A stretch of DNA of 64,000 bases from JAVBQF01 sp031549195 (lineage in GTDB: Bacteria; Bacillota_I; Bacilli_A; RF39; UBA660), in NCBI GenBank assembly GCA_031549195.1, contig JAVBQF010000005.1, positions 1-64,000 of the forward strand, read 5' to 3'. The translations under genes were made by a program, and so were the position numbers. The stretch's first letter is position 1. The number at the start of each line of letters is the position of its first letter. The notes under the pieces are model-generated. The model ran no database searches and was not told the origin of the DNA. It saw only the letters and a program-made list of their open reading frames with translations. This document shows positions 1-9,488 of this stretch, in pieces.

Positions 1-648
1 TTTAATTGAATTATAATAAATAGTAATTTTATCTCCTACTTTTAGGCTATTAATATTATTAAAGTATGATATATTGGCATTTCCAGAATGAGCTGCTAAA
101 GTAAAATTACCACCATCCACATTTGGAAGATTTGTATTAGTTAAGAATGAAACATTTTTATCTATCGCTGAGTCATATGAATTTGACTTTATAATACCTT
201 GCAATAAGTTTATTTTAGTAATTTCTATTACCGCAAGATAGTTACTATTAATTTCTCTAATTGGTTCAAACGCTATAACATCATCATTATTATTCGATAA
301 TTCAATAGTATCTTCACTATCTTTAATCTTATTATCTTTCGTTGATATAAGGAACGCATCTATATCTGATTTATTTTGGTTATTAGTCTTATATGTATTC
401 CAAAATGACAATGAAACAATTGAAATACCTACAACCAAACATATAGCAACCATACATTTCTCAACCCATTGTCTTTGCTTTCTATTTTCCACAAAGTTTA
501 TTATAGACTTTATATCAAACACTATACTTATAAAATATAAGATTCCAAGTAAAACAAGAGAGACCATAACAAATGGAAGAAATACAACGGAAACAAATAT
601 TTTAATATCGTTGATTATTGTTAAAATCATTATTTTTTTATAATCCAT
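1..648 (-). CDS. Sortase family transpeptidase, truncated by window edge
   Basis: The 5' 216 codons of a gene that runs off the left edge. The start ATG at 648 follows GGAGG. Two hydrophobic segments lie near residues 10-35 and 70-90, giving a membrane-anchored protein. Then comes a sortase-like barrel: the stretch NFTLAAHSG matches the sortase strand carrying the catalytic His (usually AGHS). The active-site Cys region lies outside the window, so class cannot be set. It sits 29 bases downstream of an LPXTG protein gene in the same orientation, so it probably anchors that protein to peptidoglycan. Family call is from the His motif and context. Confidence 0.8.
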   Translation of the reverse strand, partial: MDYKKIMILTIINDIKIFVSVVFLPFVMVSLVLLGILYFISIVFDIKSIINFVENRKQRQWVEKCMVAICLVVGISIVSLSFWNTYKTNNQNKSDIDAFLISTKDNKIKDSEDTIELSNNNDDVIAFEPIREINSNYLAVIEITKINLLQGIIKSNSYDSAIDKNVSFLTNTNLPNVDGGNFTLAAHSGNANISYFNNINSLKVGDKITIYYNSIK

Positions 649-677
649 ATTTCCTCCATTTTTTTAAAAAACATCTC

Positions 678-2069
678 TTAATGAGATGTTCTTGTTTTAT
701 GTTTTTGCCCTTTTATAAAGAACCCTACACCAATACTTAAACCTATTAAAGCAAGTCCAATATATGCAGTAAAATCGTTTAATCCAGTTTGTGGTAATGT
801 TGGTGTATTACCATCTACACAATTTACTGGATTCATTACCTCATTAGTATCAACAGCATAATCATTTACTGAAGTTGTTGCTTTGTTTTTCAATTGAGTA
901 CAAGCTTTTAATTCATCTTTTACTTTAAAAGTAATCTTTAAATAATATTTTTCACCATTGTATAATGTATTTTCTAATAACTCATCACACATATCATAAG
1001 TTACTCTTCCTAATTGGTTTGTTACATTTCCTGCATCTGCTAAAACTGTTCCATTTGTATCTAATACTTCAATAGATTGAACACTAATGTTACTTGGAAG
1101 TGTATCAACTATTTGAAAACTATTATATCTTGCTAACATATCTTGACCTAAAACACTAAATGTTTGCTCTATTGTATAATAGTAAGTTCCACCAGGGACC
1201 ATAGCTTTTTGATCTATTTCTTCGTTTTTAGTATTGTATACATGCTTTACTGGTGTATTTTGAATTACACTAAATAGTGGTGAGTTATTCATTAGGAATA
1301 CTCCATAATTACTACCTAATGCTGCAAGTGTAAACTTTGAAGAATTTCCAGTTAATTTAAATGAAATTGCTGCGTTAGCATATGTTTCTTCACCTAATTC
1401 ATCAATATAGAAATCATCAGTACCACACCACATATTTTCATTTGTATAAGTATTTAAAGTATCTTCAATAATTGTATCATTTGTCAAATATGTAGTTACC
1501 TCAGTATCTCTAACTACGCATCTATTAGAACTTAATGAAGTAAATGTTAAATATGTTTCTCTGCTACTTCCATCAAAATCTATCTGATTTGTAAAATTTG
1601 CTCCTGTAAAAAATTTAACTTCTACATCAAATTCACGTACATTCTTCATTACTATTCCATTGAATAGAGATTCATAAAAAGTAAATGTTGGGTCTGTATT
1701 AGTATAACGAGGAGATGCTCCATTCATAGCAACCTCTGCAATGATATTATCAATTGTTAATATTGCAGAAACATTCATTCCTTCATATGTTCCAACACTA
1801 CCATATTTTACTGTAACTTTATTTGCAATAGTTACTGAATCAATAGATATTGTTTCTCCTCCAGTAACCGCTGTCTTATTATAACTTGCAGCGTCAGTTT
1901 CAATTACTAAACTTTTACCAGCTGGATTAATCTCTATTATTTTAGTATTTACATTCCCCTTATGTATATCATCCAAATCTATCTTAGTTGCTGTTAGTGC
2001 ATCTACTTGATTCATCCCTCCAAGTAGTACTAGTGACGCTAACATCATAGTCATTAATTTCTTTTTCAT
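678..2069 (-). CDS. LPXTG cell-wall-anchored surface protein
   Basis: 463 residues. The N-terminus is a signal peptide (MKKKL, hydrophobic core, end near residue 24). The C-terminus is a full sorting signal: LPQTG near residue 427, a hydrophobic helix, and a basic tail ending KGQKHKTRTSH. Between them lie beta-rich regions; the part near residues 290-410 (FQIVDTLPSNISVQ and following) resembles isopeptide-forming pilin or adhesin backbone domains. The ATG follows a GAGGTAAT ribosome site. It is probably co-transcribed with the downstream sortase, which would attach it. Ligand unknown. Confidence 0.85.
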   Translation of the reverse strand: MKKKLMTMMLASLVLLGGMNQVDALTATKIDLDDIHKGNVNTKIIEINPAGKSLVIETDAASYNKTAVTGGETISIDSVTIANKVTVKYGSVGTYEGMNVSAILTIDNIIAEVAMNGASPRYTNTDPTFTFYESLFNGIVMKNVREFDVEVKFFTGANFTNQIDFDGSSRETYLTFTSLSSNRCVVRDTEVTTYLTNDTIIEDTLNTYTNENMWCGTDDFYIDELGEETYANAAISFKLTGNSSKFTLAALGSNYGVFLMNNSPLFSVIQNTPVKHVYNTKNEEIDQKAMVPGGTYYYTIEQTFSVLGQDMLARYNSFQIVDTLPSNISVQSIEVLDTNGTVLADAGNVTNQLGRVTYDMCDELLENTLYNGEKYYLKITFKVKDELKACTQLKNKATTSVNDYAVDTNEVMNPVNCVDGNTPTLPQTGLNDFTAYIGLALIGLSIGVGFFIKGQKHKTRTSH

Positions 2070-2202
2070 ATTATTACCTCATTTCTTATTCTTCTGTTTT
2101 CATTTTAATATTAACATATGCAAGTGTAAAATTCAATTGGTGGTACACGTTATTTTTGTAAATTGTCATTTATTTACACGATGCATTTACAAAATAAAAG
2201 AA

Positions 2203-3498
2203 CTAAGAAAATTCTTTTAATAAATTTTCTAGTTCTTCTTGTTCTTCCTTAGATATTTCTTTGCTATCTATATCTTTATTGAACCAGGATGGAAGTACTT
2301 CTTCTTTTTTTGTTTTTTCTACCCTGACTTCCTTATCCATCATCTTCGATATTTTCTTATGTTCTTTTTCTGCTATCCTCATAGCATCATCAACGGTTTC
2401 TATATTTAGTCTTGCCCATTGTGACGCAACAGTTTCAACATAACCTCTTGTAAATTTTTGATTATTAACTTTCAAAATATATGATATCAAAACGTTTACT
2501 ACTCCTGGCTTTAACTTTTGTTTAATCATTAAGTCTTCCAATATTTGAAGTTCTCTCATTGTTGGTTCTCCACTTTTGTACTTACTTCTTAAATAATCAT
2601 GTGGCGTAACATTCTCAAAAGTATATACTTGCTTTGCCCAGTTAGAGGTATCTCCCTTAGGACTTTTTAAATATTCTGGCTGTTTAGAATATATAAGAGT
2701 TGGAAGTTTTCCAGCATTTTCAAATTGATAAAAATTACGACAATTATTAATTAGTTCATTTTTGTCAATCAAACCTCTTTCGTTCAAACTGTTTCTAACC
2801 ATACCTTGCATATTCAAATCATCAATATTATAAGTAAGTGCTAATGAATTAATTAAACTCTTAGAATCTTCATTAAAACATTTTTCTGAGTACATACTCT
2901 TTGGTATTGAAGATATTAATAAATTGAAATCTACTTTGTCTTTGACATTTATAGAACTTATCTGCTTAGCCACTATATTATCATTTTCTATAAAAATGCT
3001 CCCATTTACACTTGCAAATACATCATTAAATGTAGCAGTAACATCCTCATAATCCCTTAAATTAATCTTTGGTATCTTAAAATAATTAGATAATTTTTCA
3101 TATTCTTTTTTACCTAAGTTATTATAAAGAACAACCCCTAGTATTGGATGATTTAAAAAATCTGTTACCGGAAGTGGCGAATAAATTACATACACATAAT
3201 TATTAACATTCTCTTTTTTTACAAAAGTTTTGATTAATCCTACTGCCTCTAATTTCTCTCTTGCAATAACAATATCACCTAATTTCAATTGCATTGTCGC
3301 CATCAGGTGGTGATGTGTAAATTCATCACTCATTAACTCTCTTTTTAGTAAATCATCAATCAATGTAAAATATAATGATACTGCTGTATGACCTATTATA
3401 GGTTGGTATAACATAGTTATTATTTTTCTATCCTGATCACTTAATATCGTCTTATTAACAACTATATAAGTATCTGCTGGTAAAATCGTTTCACTCAT
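2203..3498 (-). CDS. dnaB: Replication initiation/membrane attachment protein DnaB (DnaD-like)
   Basis: 431 residues. In Firmicutes, DnaB (not the E. coli helicase) works with DnaD and DnaI to load the replicative helicase at oriC and at stalled forks. The N-terminal winged-helix region (about 1-110, ADTYIVVNKTILSDQDRKII) and the C-terminal DnaD-type domain (about 300-390, with YLRSKYKSGEPTMRELQILEDL and a QWARLNIETVDDA helix) are both recognisable. Length is close to the family's roughly 450-470. GGAGGTATT precedes the ATG. In Bacillus dnaI follows dnaB; here the next gene is the LPXTG protein, so dnaI is displaced or absent at this locus. Confidence 0.85.
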   Translation of the reverse strand: MSETILPADTYIVVNKTILSDQDRKIITMLYQPIIGHTAVSLYFTLIDDLLKRELMSDEFTHHHLMATMQLKLGDIVIAREKLEAVGLIKTFVKKENVNNYVYVIYSPLPVTDFLNHPILGVVLYNNLGKKEYEKLSNYFKIPKINLRDYEDVTATFNDVFASVNGSIFIENDNIVAKQISSINVKDKVDFNLLISSIPKSMYSEKCFNEDSKSLINSLALTYNIDDLNMQGMVRNSLNERGLIDKNELINNCRNFYQFENAGKLPTLIYSKQPEYLKSPKGDTSNWAKQVYTFENVTPHDYLRSKYKSGEPTMRELQILEDLMIKQKLKPGVVNVLISYILKVNNQKFTRGYVETVASQWARLNIETVDDAMRIAEKEHKKISKMMDKEVRVEKTKKEEVLPSWFNKDIDSKEISKEEQEELENLLKEFS

Positions 3499-3544
3499 AT
3501 TAATACCTCCCTTATGTACATTATTATAACTATTTATAGGAATA

Positions 3545-3592
3545 AAAGCAAAAGAAAAAAAGAGAATTTTACTTTTTTTCTTTTGCTTTTGT
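3545..3592 (-). terminator. Strong intrinsic terminator
   Basis: On the minus strand, AAAAGCAAAAGAAAAAAAG pairs with CTCTTTTTTTCTTTTGCTTTT across a short loop. The stem overlaps the last codons of the GreA-like gene. It separates that gene from dnaB. Confidence 0.75.
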
Positions 3593-4120
3593 TACTGGTT
3601 TTATTGAAGGTTCATGTGGGTCAACGACTCTTCCATCAGCCTTTGTAATAGCTAATATTGTAGCGCTCTCTTCAATGGTGCCTTTCCTACCAACTATGTT
3701 GTACTTTATTTGTTCTCCTATTGGCATTTGATATATAGCAGCTCCAAGTGGTGTACTTAGTGATATTCTTCCAGTCAAGGGATCACTTTCTGTATCAACC
3801 AATGTAACCTCATCCGTATCTCCTGCATCAAAACAAATTGTTATTCGATCATTAAAACCTACAAGATTTGAATCCTGAGGATTATCTACAAGCACTGCAT
3901 TATAAATTTCAGTTTGTACAGCAGCAATAGAATTTTGTACGATTTGTAATGCTGCTAAAAGTTCTTGTTCATCCGCCGAAAGGCTTCTTTCTCCTGTTGG
4001 AACCAGTTGTTTTTTTAGGTGTTCTTTTGTTTTTCCTAATTCTGCCATTTTTGTTTCACGCCAAGATAGTCCTTCTTGTGTCATAATGAATTGTTGTTGA
4101 TTTATTGTCGTATTTGTCAT
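3569..4120 (-). CDS. GreA/GreB-like transcription factor paralogue
   Basis: 183 residues. An N-terminal charged helical region (about 10-90) would form the coiled coil. The C-terminal domain (about 100-165) resembles the GreA FKBP-like domain: EVTLVDTESDPLTGRISLST matches the GreA pattern of VGxxEADPxxGxIS, followed by PLGAAI and a GEQIKYNI strand. GreA proteins bind the RNA polymerase secondary channel and stimulate transcript cleavage. The usual acidic tip residues of the coiled coil are not obvious and the protein is a divergent paralogue, so it may be a Gre-family regulator rather than a cleavage factor. Followed by a strong terminator. Confidence 0.6.
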   Translation of the reverse strand: MTNTTINQQQFIMTQEGLSWRETKMAELGKTKEHLKKQLVPTGERSLSADEQELLAALQIVQNSIAAVQTEIYNAVLVDNPQDSNLVGFNDRITICFDAGDTDEVTLVDTESDPLTGRISLSTPLGAAIYQMPIGEQIKYNIVGRKGTIEESATILAITKADGRVVDPHEPSIKPVTKAKEKK

Positions 4121-4189
4121 AACTACTTCTCCTATTTATATATAATTTCTTGGTGAATATTATTCTATCAAAATAGGTATTTGTTGTAA

Positions 4190-4215
4190 AGTAAAAAAGA
4201 GTTTTATCTCTTTTC
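4190..4215 (-). terminator. Terminator at the end of ileS
   Basis: On the minus strand AAAAGAG, a short A-rich loop, CTCTTTT then T residues. The hairpin overlaps the ileS stop codon. Confidence 0.55.
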
Positions 4216-7200
4216 TACATCTAAATTAACTTCAATTCCATTTAAGTTGACTAATTCACCAATATTTTCTTTTTCAATTATTTCATCAGCTAGTGTTTCT
4301 TGTTTAATTAAATCACTAAATGACCTTATAGCATTTACCATATCATCATTTTTACTATAATAGATATTAATTCTATCAACTACATTGAAATCCTTATTCT
4401 TTCTTAGTTGCTGTACCTTACTTATCAATTCTCTTGCAACACCTTCTTCAAGCAATTCTTTCGTTAACATACTATTTAATATAATAAACTTATTTAGTGC
4501 ATTTGCAGCATTGAATCCTTCTTTAGAAGATATCCTAATATCTATCATATCTTTAGTAATAGTAAATTCTCTGCCCCCAATCTCCATATTAACTGTTTCT
4601 CCTTGAGTAATTCTATTAATTACATCACTTCTTAAGTTTGCAAGTTTCTCTTGAAATTCTTTTATAGCAGGACCAAAAGTCTTTCCATACTCCTTAAAAT
4701 TAGGTTTTGCTTCCATATTCATATATTCTGATAAATCATTAACAAATTTGATTTCCTTCACATTAAGCTCTTCTTTAATTAGTTCAAGTAAATCCCCTAT
4801 TACTTTTCTATGTTTATCATCAAGAATGATCTCACTTAATGGTTGTCTTACCTTTATTCTTATCTCTTCTCTAACATTTCTACCTAATGATATTAATTCT
4901 CTAACAAGATCCATCTTCTCTTCAATATGTTCATTAAACATTTTCTCATCATATTTAGGGAAATCTGCTAAATGAACTGATTCCTTACCAGTTAGACTTT
5001 GATAGATTTCTTCTGATACAAACGGTACGATTGGTGCGATTATTTCAGTTAATCCCACTAGCACCTTATAAGTTGTTGAATAAACTGCTTTTTTGCTGTT
5101 ATCAAGTTCACTTGCCCAGAATCTCCTTCTATTGCGTCTTATATACCAATTAGACAAGTCTTCAGAAACAAAATCTGTTACACTTCTTACAACTTTAGTT
5201 AAATCATACTCTTCATAAGATTCCTCTACGTATTTTAGTAACTTATTATATTTAGATAATAACCATTTATCTATCTCATCAAGATCTTTATATTCTACTT
5301 CAAAATTTCTAGGATCTATTCCATCAGTATTAGCATATAAAGCAAAGAAACTATATGTATTTTTAAGTGTATTAAAGAACTTAGAATACACTTCTTTTAA
5401 TCCTTCTTCATCAAATTTTGTTGGGGTCCATACCGGTGATACATATGGTAGATACCATCTAATTGTATCAGCCCCATACTTTTCTATTAAATCAAATGGA
5501 TTTAGGGCATTACCTTTAGATTTACTCATCTTCTTACCATACTTATCAAGTAGTAAATCATTTACTAATACATTCTTATATGGAGCCTTACCCATAACAA
5601 ATGTTGATAACACTAAAAGTACATAAAACCATCCACGTGTTTGATCAATTCCTTCTGATATAAAATCAGCTGGAAATTGTTTATCAAATACTTCTTTATT
5701 TTCAAACGGATAATGATATTGTGCAAAAGGCATTGATCCTGAATCAAACCAACAGTCAATGACATCAGGAACTCTTTCCATTATCTTTCCACATTCACTA
5801 CATTTAATATGAATGTCATCAACAAATGGTCTATGCAATTCTATTGTTTCATCTATTTTTTCCACAGATTTTGTTATCAATTCTTCACGTGAACCAATCA
5901 TTTCTTTATGTCCACATTCACAAGTCCACAAAGGAAGTGGGGTTCCCCAGTACCTACTTCTTGATACTGCCCAATCATTAATATTCTCTAACCAGTTTGC
6001 AAATCTTTTTTCACCAACAAACTCTGGATGCCAATTAACGGTATTATTTTGTTCTATAATTTTATCTTTAAATGCAGTTGTTTTAATATACCAACTTGGC
6101 TTAGAGTAATATAAAAGTGGAGTTCCACATCTCCAACAATGTGGATAGTTATGCTCTAATTTAATCTTCTTAAATAGTTTATCATTTGTCTTTAACCATT
6201 TAATTATCTCTATGTCTGCATCCATTACAAACATATCTTTCCATGGTCCTTCTTTATATTTACCATCTTCTCTTACTGGATTAACAACTGGAAGATTATA
6301 TTTCTTACCAACATTATAGTCATCTTCCCCGAAAGCAGGAGCAATATGAACTATACCGGTACCGTCTTCCATAGATACATAATTGTCACAAGTAACAAAG
6401 AATGCTTTTTCTTTAACATTAACAACTGGAATCAATTGCTCATATTCTATATGCTCTAAATCTGTTCCTTTGTATGTTTCAAGCACTCTATATTCATCAC
6501 CTAATACTGTATTTGCCAAAGATTTTGCAAGTATAAATTTATATCCTTGACTCTCAACTTTTACATATTCATCATCAGGATTAACGCAAATAGCAACATT
6601 TGCTAAAAGAGTCCAAGGCGTTGTTGTCCATACTAAGAAATAGTAATCTTCATTCTTCGCTTTCATAGGTACAATTACAGAGTTAACTGATACTTCTTTA
6701 TAGCCTTGTGCAACTTCATGTGTTGCAAGACCTGTTCCACATCTAGTACAGAAAGGAAGTATTTTATGTCCATTGTAAACAAGTCCTTCATCAAAGAACT
6801 TTTTCAATATCCACCACTCTGTTTCAATATAATTATTATCATAAGTTACATAGGGATTTTCAAGATCAATAAACTGTCCCATTTTAACAGTTAAATCGGA
6901 GAATGCTTTTTCATTTTTCCAAACTGATTCACGACATTTTTCATTAAATTCCTTAATACCATATTTTTCTATATCAAGTTTAGATGAAAATCCTAATTGC
7001 TTTTCTACTTCAAGCTCTACAGGAAGACCATGCGTATCCCAACCAACTTTTCTAAGCACTTTATATCCTTGCATTGTTTTATACTTGCAGAATGTATCTT
7101 TTAAAAACTTTGCAAGCATATGATGAAGACCTGGCATTCCATTTGCAGTTGCTGGTCCATCATAAAAAACAAAGTATTCATCTCTTTCTTTTATACACCT

Positions 7201-7284
7201 ATCAAGTATATTCATTTTTTTCCAGTTATCACTAAAACTAGCCTCTACTTTACTAACTGATTCTTTTGACAAATCTTTAAACAT
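4204..7284 (-). CDS. ileS: Isoleucyl-tRNA synthetase, eukaryote-like type
   Basis: 1026 residues. It charges tRNA-Ile and edits Val-tRNA-Ile. The class I signature appears as PGLHHM near residues 51-56 after GPATANG, and the second as KMSKSKGN near residue 590. An editing (CP1) domain lies between, and zinc-binding-type CxxC pairs (CTRCG, CWRCG, CECGH, CSECG) are present. The GLHH form of HIGH and the long C-terminal region indicate the eukaryote-like IleS2 type, often less sensitive to mupirocin. I prefer ATG 7284, ten bases after GGAGAG, over ATG 7293, which lies one base from it. Controlled by the T-box upstream; a 41-codon ORF lies between. Confidence 0.93.
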   Translation of the reverse strand: MFKDLSKESVSKVEASFSDNWKKMNILDRCIKERDEYFVFYDGPATANGMPGLHHMLAKFLKDTFCKYKTMQGYKVLRKVGWDTHGLPVELEVEKQLGFSSKLDIEKYGIKEFNEKCRESVWKNEKAFSDLTVKMGQFIDLENPYVTYDNNYIETEWWILKKFFDEGLVYNGHKILPFCTRCGTGLATHEVAQGYKEVSVNSVIVPMKAKNEDYYFLVWTTTPWTLLANVAICVNPDDEYVKVESQGYKFILAKSLANTVLGDEYRVLETYKGTDLEHIEYEQLIPVVNVKEKAFFVTCDNYVSMEDGTGIVHIAPAFGEDDYNVGKKYNLPVVNPVREDGKYKEGPWKDMFVMDADIEIIKWLKTNDKLFKKIKLEHNYPHCWRCGTPLLYYSKPSWYIKTTAFKDKIIEQNNTVNWHPEFVGEKRFANWLENINDWAVSRSRYWGTPLPLWTCECGHKEMIGSREELITKSVEKIDETIELHRPFVDDIHIKCSECGKIMERVPDVIDCWFDSGSMPFAQYHYPFENKEVFDKQFPADFISEGIDQTRGWFYVLLVLSTFVMGKAPYKNVLVNDLLLDKYGKKMSKSKGNALNPFDLIEKYGADTIRWYLPYVSPVWTPTKFDEEGLKEVYSKFFNTLKNTYSFFALYANTDGIDPRNFEVEYKDLDEIDKWLLSKYNKLLKYVEESYEEYDLTKVVRSVTDFVSEDLSNWYIRRNRRRFWASELDNSKKAVYSTTYKVLVGLTEIIAPIVPFVSEEIYQSLTGKESVHLADFPKYDEKMFNEHIEEKMDLVRELISLGRNVREEIRIKVRQPLSEIILDDKHRKVIGDLLELIKEELNVKEIKFVNDLSEYMNMEAKPNFKEYGKTFGPAIKEFQEKLANLRSDVINRITQGETVNMEIGGREFTITKDMIDIRISSKEGFNAANALNKFIILNSMLTKELLEEGVARELISKVQQLRKNKDFNVVDRINIYYSKNDDMVNAIRSFSDLIKQETLADEIIEKENIGELVNLNGIEVNLDVEKR

Positions 7285-7285
7285 C

Positions 7286-7411
7286 TTAATCATTCTCTCC
7301 TTTAAAACTTAAAAATTCTATTTCTTCCAAGTTGTATCCATATATTTTATATATGCTTTGAACATCTACTACATTAATGTCTAATATTCTTGCTTCAAGC
7401 TCTGTTTTCAT
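7286..7411 (-). CDS. 41-residue leader ORF, possible CYTH-domain remnant
   Basis: A small ORF between the T-box terminator and ileS. Its ATG follows AGGTGAG, a good ribosome site, and its stop lies one base before the chosen ileS start, so translation is probably coupled. The peptide begins MKTELEARILDINV, which resembles the first strand of CYTH/class IV adenylate cyclase proteins (ExExR), then ends after 41 residues. It may be a truncated CYTH gene or a coupling leader. Function unknown. Confidence 0.55.
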   Translation of the reverse strand: MKTELEARILDINVVDVQSIYKIYGYNLEEIEFLSFKGEND

Positions 7412-7427
7412 GTCTCACCTCACAAAT

Positions 7428-7650
7428 AAAAAAAGATTATCCATCCATATAAGGACGAATAATCGTGGTACCACCTTAATTCATAGAATAATCTATGCAC
7501 TTAATACTATAACGCGTTACCGTTTTTATCTTATCCATAAAAAACATTGAAAGTGATTTAAGCTAAATATTATTTGTCTATTCACACCATCTAAGACTCT
7601 CTTTTAATAAATCCTTAGCTTCGTCTTTCGCATTTGTTTTTGATTTATAT
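7428..7650 (-). promoter_or_regulatory. T-box riboswitch (tRNA-Ile) controlling ileS
   Basis: The minus strand carries the near-invariant T-box antiterminator sequence AAGGTGGTACCACG at 7477-7464. It is followed by a terminator with an 11-bp stem (ATTATTCGTCC with GGATGGATAAT) and a run of Ts at 7434-7428. Upstream are Stem I-like elements: AAGAGAG, then GGTG, then GTGAA. An ATC triplet at 7557-7555 is a candidate isoleucine specifier, but its assignment is tentative. Uncharged tRNA-Ile would stabilise the antiterminator and switch on the leader ORF and ileS. Confidence 0.9.
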
Positions 7651-7685
7651 AAATATTAACATAGTTAAATTTATTTTTCAATATA

Positions 7686-8570
7686 TTATTTTTTAGTACC
7701 AACTTTGGGATATGGTTTTAATTCTCTAAGTTTTATTCCTTCTCTTTCTAAATGAGATTCTAATTCCACTTTTGCTTCATCTACAATTTGTGGAATTGTT
7801 TTTCTTGGATCATCATCTCCCTTTTGTTCTTCATTATTATTAACTGTAGGTTCATTATAATCACCAAATTCACCCATCGGAGTTATATAGGCATCACTTA
7901 CTACACAACCATTAGTAGCAATGTAAAATCTAACCAGAGGATCTGTTTTTTTAATAGTTGTTCCTCCTCGAAGATTAATTGCAGCTTTTGCACATTTATA
8001 GCTTCCCTCGTGTTCTTCAAAAAGTTCTATTGAATCTAACCAAATATCACCTATTGGAAAACACTGCATTCCATAATTATATATAGCTTTTTGATGTGCC
8101 TTTAATGGATCTGGATTAGATACTATTACAGTTTTTTCTTCTTTATCTAATACCTGGATATTAGAACCAAGATAATCTACAAGTCTTGATTTTTTACTTC
8201 CATCATCTATTTTGTAATATTCACTACCTTCTAAGACTTCATCATCAACATATTTTCTACTTATAAAGATATCGCCATTACCAAGATTTAATATGTCTAA
8301 TATTTCATCATCAGTCTCTACTGCTTTACCATCTCTTATAATTATATGTTTACAACTGAATTGACTTAGATTATCTATATTTCTTCTTTTTATGTATATA
8401 TTACCATTACCTAAATCCACCAGCTCAATAATATTATGATCTACTTCAACTAAATCTCCATTGTTTTTTCCTAATACTCCCCAATATGTAGTACCTTTTT
8501 CCTCAAATTTTAACACAGCATAGCCAAATTCATTAAACTCTACATCCTTAACAGCTTCTGTCAATCCCAT
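7686..8570 (-). CDS. Hypothetical protein, beta-rich
   Basis: 294 residues from ATG 8570, which has AGGAGG five bases upstream. No family recognised. The first half holds imperfect repeats of a short beta unit, each with a DLGNGNIYIKRR or LNLGNGDIFISRK core, like a repeated WG-type unit (WGVLGKNNGDLVEV). The middle contains a WLDSIELFEEHEGSYKCA segment. The C-terminus is charged and probably disordered. There is no signal peptide or membrane segment, so it is probably cytoplasmic. Stands alone upstream of the T-box. Confidence 0.5.
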   Translation of the reverse strand: MGLTEAVKDVEFNEFGYAVLKFEEKGTTYWGVLGKNNGDLVEVDHNIIELVDLGNGNIYIKRRNIDNLSQFSCKHIIIRDGKAVETDDEILDILNLGNGDIFISRKYVDDEVLEGSEYYKIDDGSKKSRLVDYLGSNIQVLDKEEKTVIVSNPDPLKAHQKAIYNYGMQCFPIGDIWLDSIELFEEHEGSYKCAKAAINLRGGTTIKKTDPLVRFYIATNGCVVSDAYITPMGEFGDYNEPTVNNNEEQKGDDDPRKTIPQIVDEAKVELESHLEREGIKLRELKPYPKVGTKK

Positions 8571-8634
8571 AAAAACCTCCTGAAACTTTTTGACTTTATT
8601 ATAGTTCAATTATATCAATAAATCAATCATATAA

Positions 8635-8662
8635 AAAGCATATTGAAATCAATATACCTTAT
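8635..8662 (-). terminator. Intrinsic terminator
   Basis: Minus strand: GTATATTGA, TT, TCAATATGC, then TTTTT. Ends the 53-residue gene just upstream. Confidence 0.7.
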
Positions 8663-8667
8663 TTAAA

Positions 8668-8829
8668 TTATTTAGAATCATATAACTTAAAATCTTCAAC
8701 AGCTAGTTCACCCTCAACTAATTTTGTATTATCATCATCACTTGACTTATACATTTTAAAGTTATTTAGTTTAACTTTATCGCTATCTATTACTTTATTA
8801 ATATCTTTTAACTTTTTCTTTTTTGTCAT
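8668..8829 (-). CDS. Small charged hypothetical protein
   Basis: 53 residues from ATG 8829, preceded by AGAGGTGAG. A lysine-rich start (MTKKKKLKD) is followed by an acidic, Asp/Ser-rich middle (YKSSDDDN) and an acidic end. No family recognised. It has its own terminator, which supports a real transcript. Confidence 0.5.
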   Translation of the reverse strand: MTKKKKLKDINKVIDSDKVKLNNFKMYKSSDDDNTKLVEGELAVEDFKLYDSK

Positions 8830-8920
8830 CTTACTCACCTCTATTAATATTGTTCCCAATTATTAAATATTTATTTGAATAACTAGTAATAAAATAGATA
8901 CACTAATAATGGTGATTTTT

Positions 8921-9424
8921 ATGTTTTATTATTTAAACATATTTTTTATTTTTTCATTAACAGGTCATATTATGGAGAACTTTGTCTATGTAAATGTAGA
9001 TAGCGGTATCTTATATGGTCATTGGACTCCAATATATGGCGTTGGTACTTTGTCAATTATTTTTATCAACAAATATATCGATAAAGTAAAACTAAATAAA
9101 ATTGCTAAAGCTCTTTTATTATTTATATTATGCTCATTTGTTCTTTCAATTATAGAAACGATTGGAGGATATTTTATTGAAATAGTGTATGGCAGAATAT
9201 TTTGGAATTATTCCTCTCATACATATCCAATAGGAAAATATACATCCTTAAAAATGATGGGATTATGGGGAATAGCTAGTCTTTTTTTAATATATGTCTT
9301 ATTACCTCTTACTAAAAAATTATTTGATAAAATACCAAAATATGTAACTATAATATTTATAATTCTTTTTATAATAGATTTAATATACACATTTATAAAA
9401 ATATCTAATTTTACTTTTATCTAA
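8921..9424 (+). CDS. CmpB-type integral membrane protein (putative ABC transporter permease family)
   Basis: 167 residues with about four or five membrane helices. The WTPIYGVGTL segment followed later by GRIFWNYSSHTYP matches the CmpB-type family annotated as putative ABC transporter permease, where GPxxPIYGxG and WDYS are conserved. No ATPase is adjacent, so transport is unproven. I prefer ATG 8921 because GGTGAT lies just before it; ATG 8909 lacks a ribosome site. First plus-strand gene of the window. Confidence 0.7.
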   Translation: MFYYLNIFFIFSLTGHIMENFVYVNVDSGILYGHWTPIYGVGTLSIIFINKYIDKVKLNKIAKALLLFILCSFVLSIIETIGGYFIEIVYGRIFWNYSSHTYPIGKYTSLKMMGLWGIASLFLIYVLLPLTKKLFDKIPKYVTIIFIILFIIDLIYTFIKISNFTFI

Positions 9425-9488
9425 ATAATTGGATATACATATATAAAAATGGTAATTCATAAGTATTATTAGAAAGGAGTTTGGTGAT

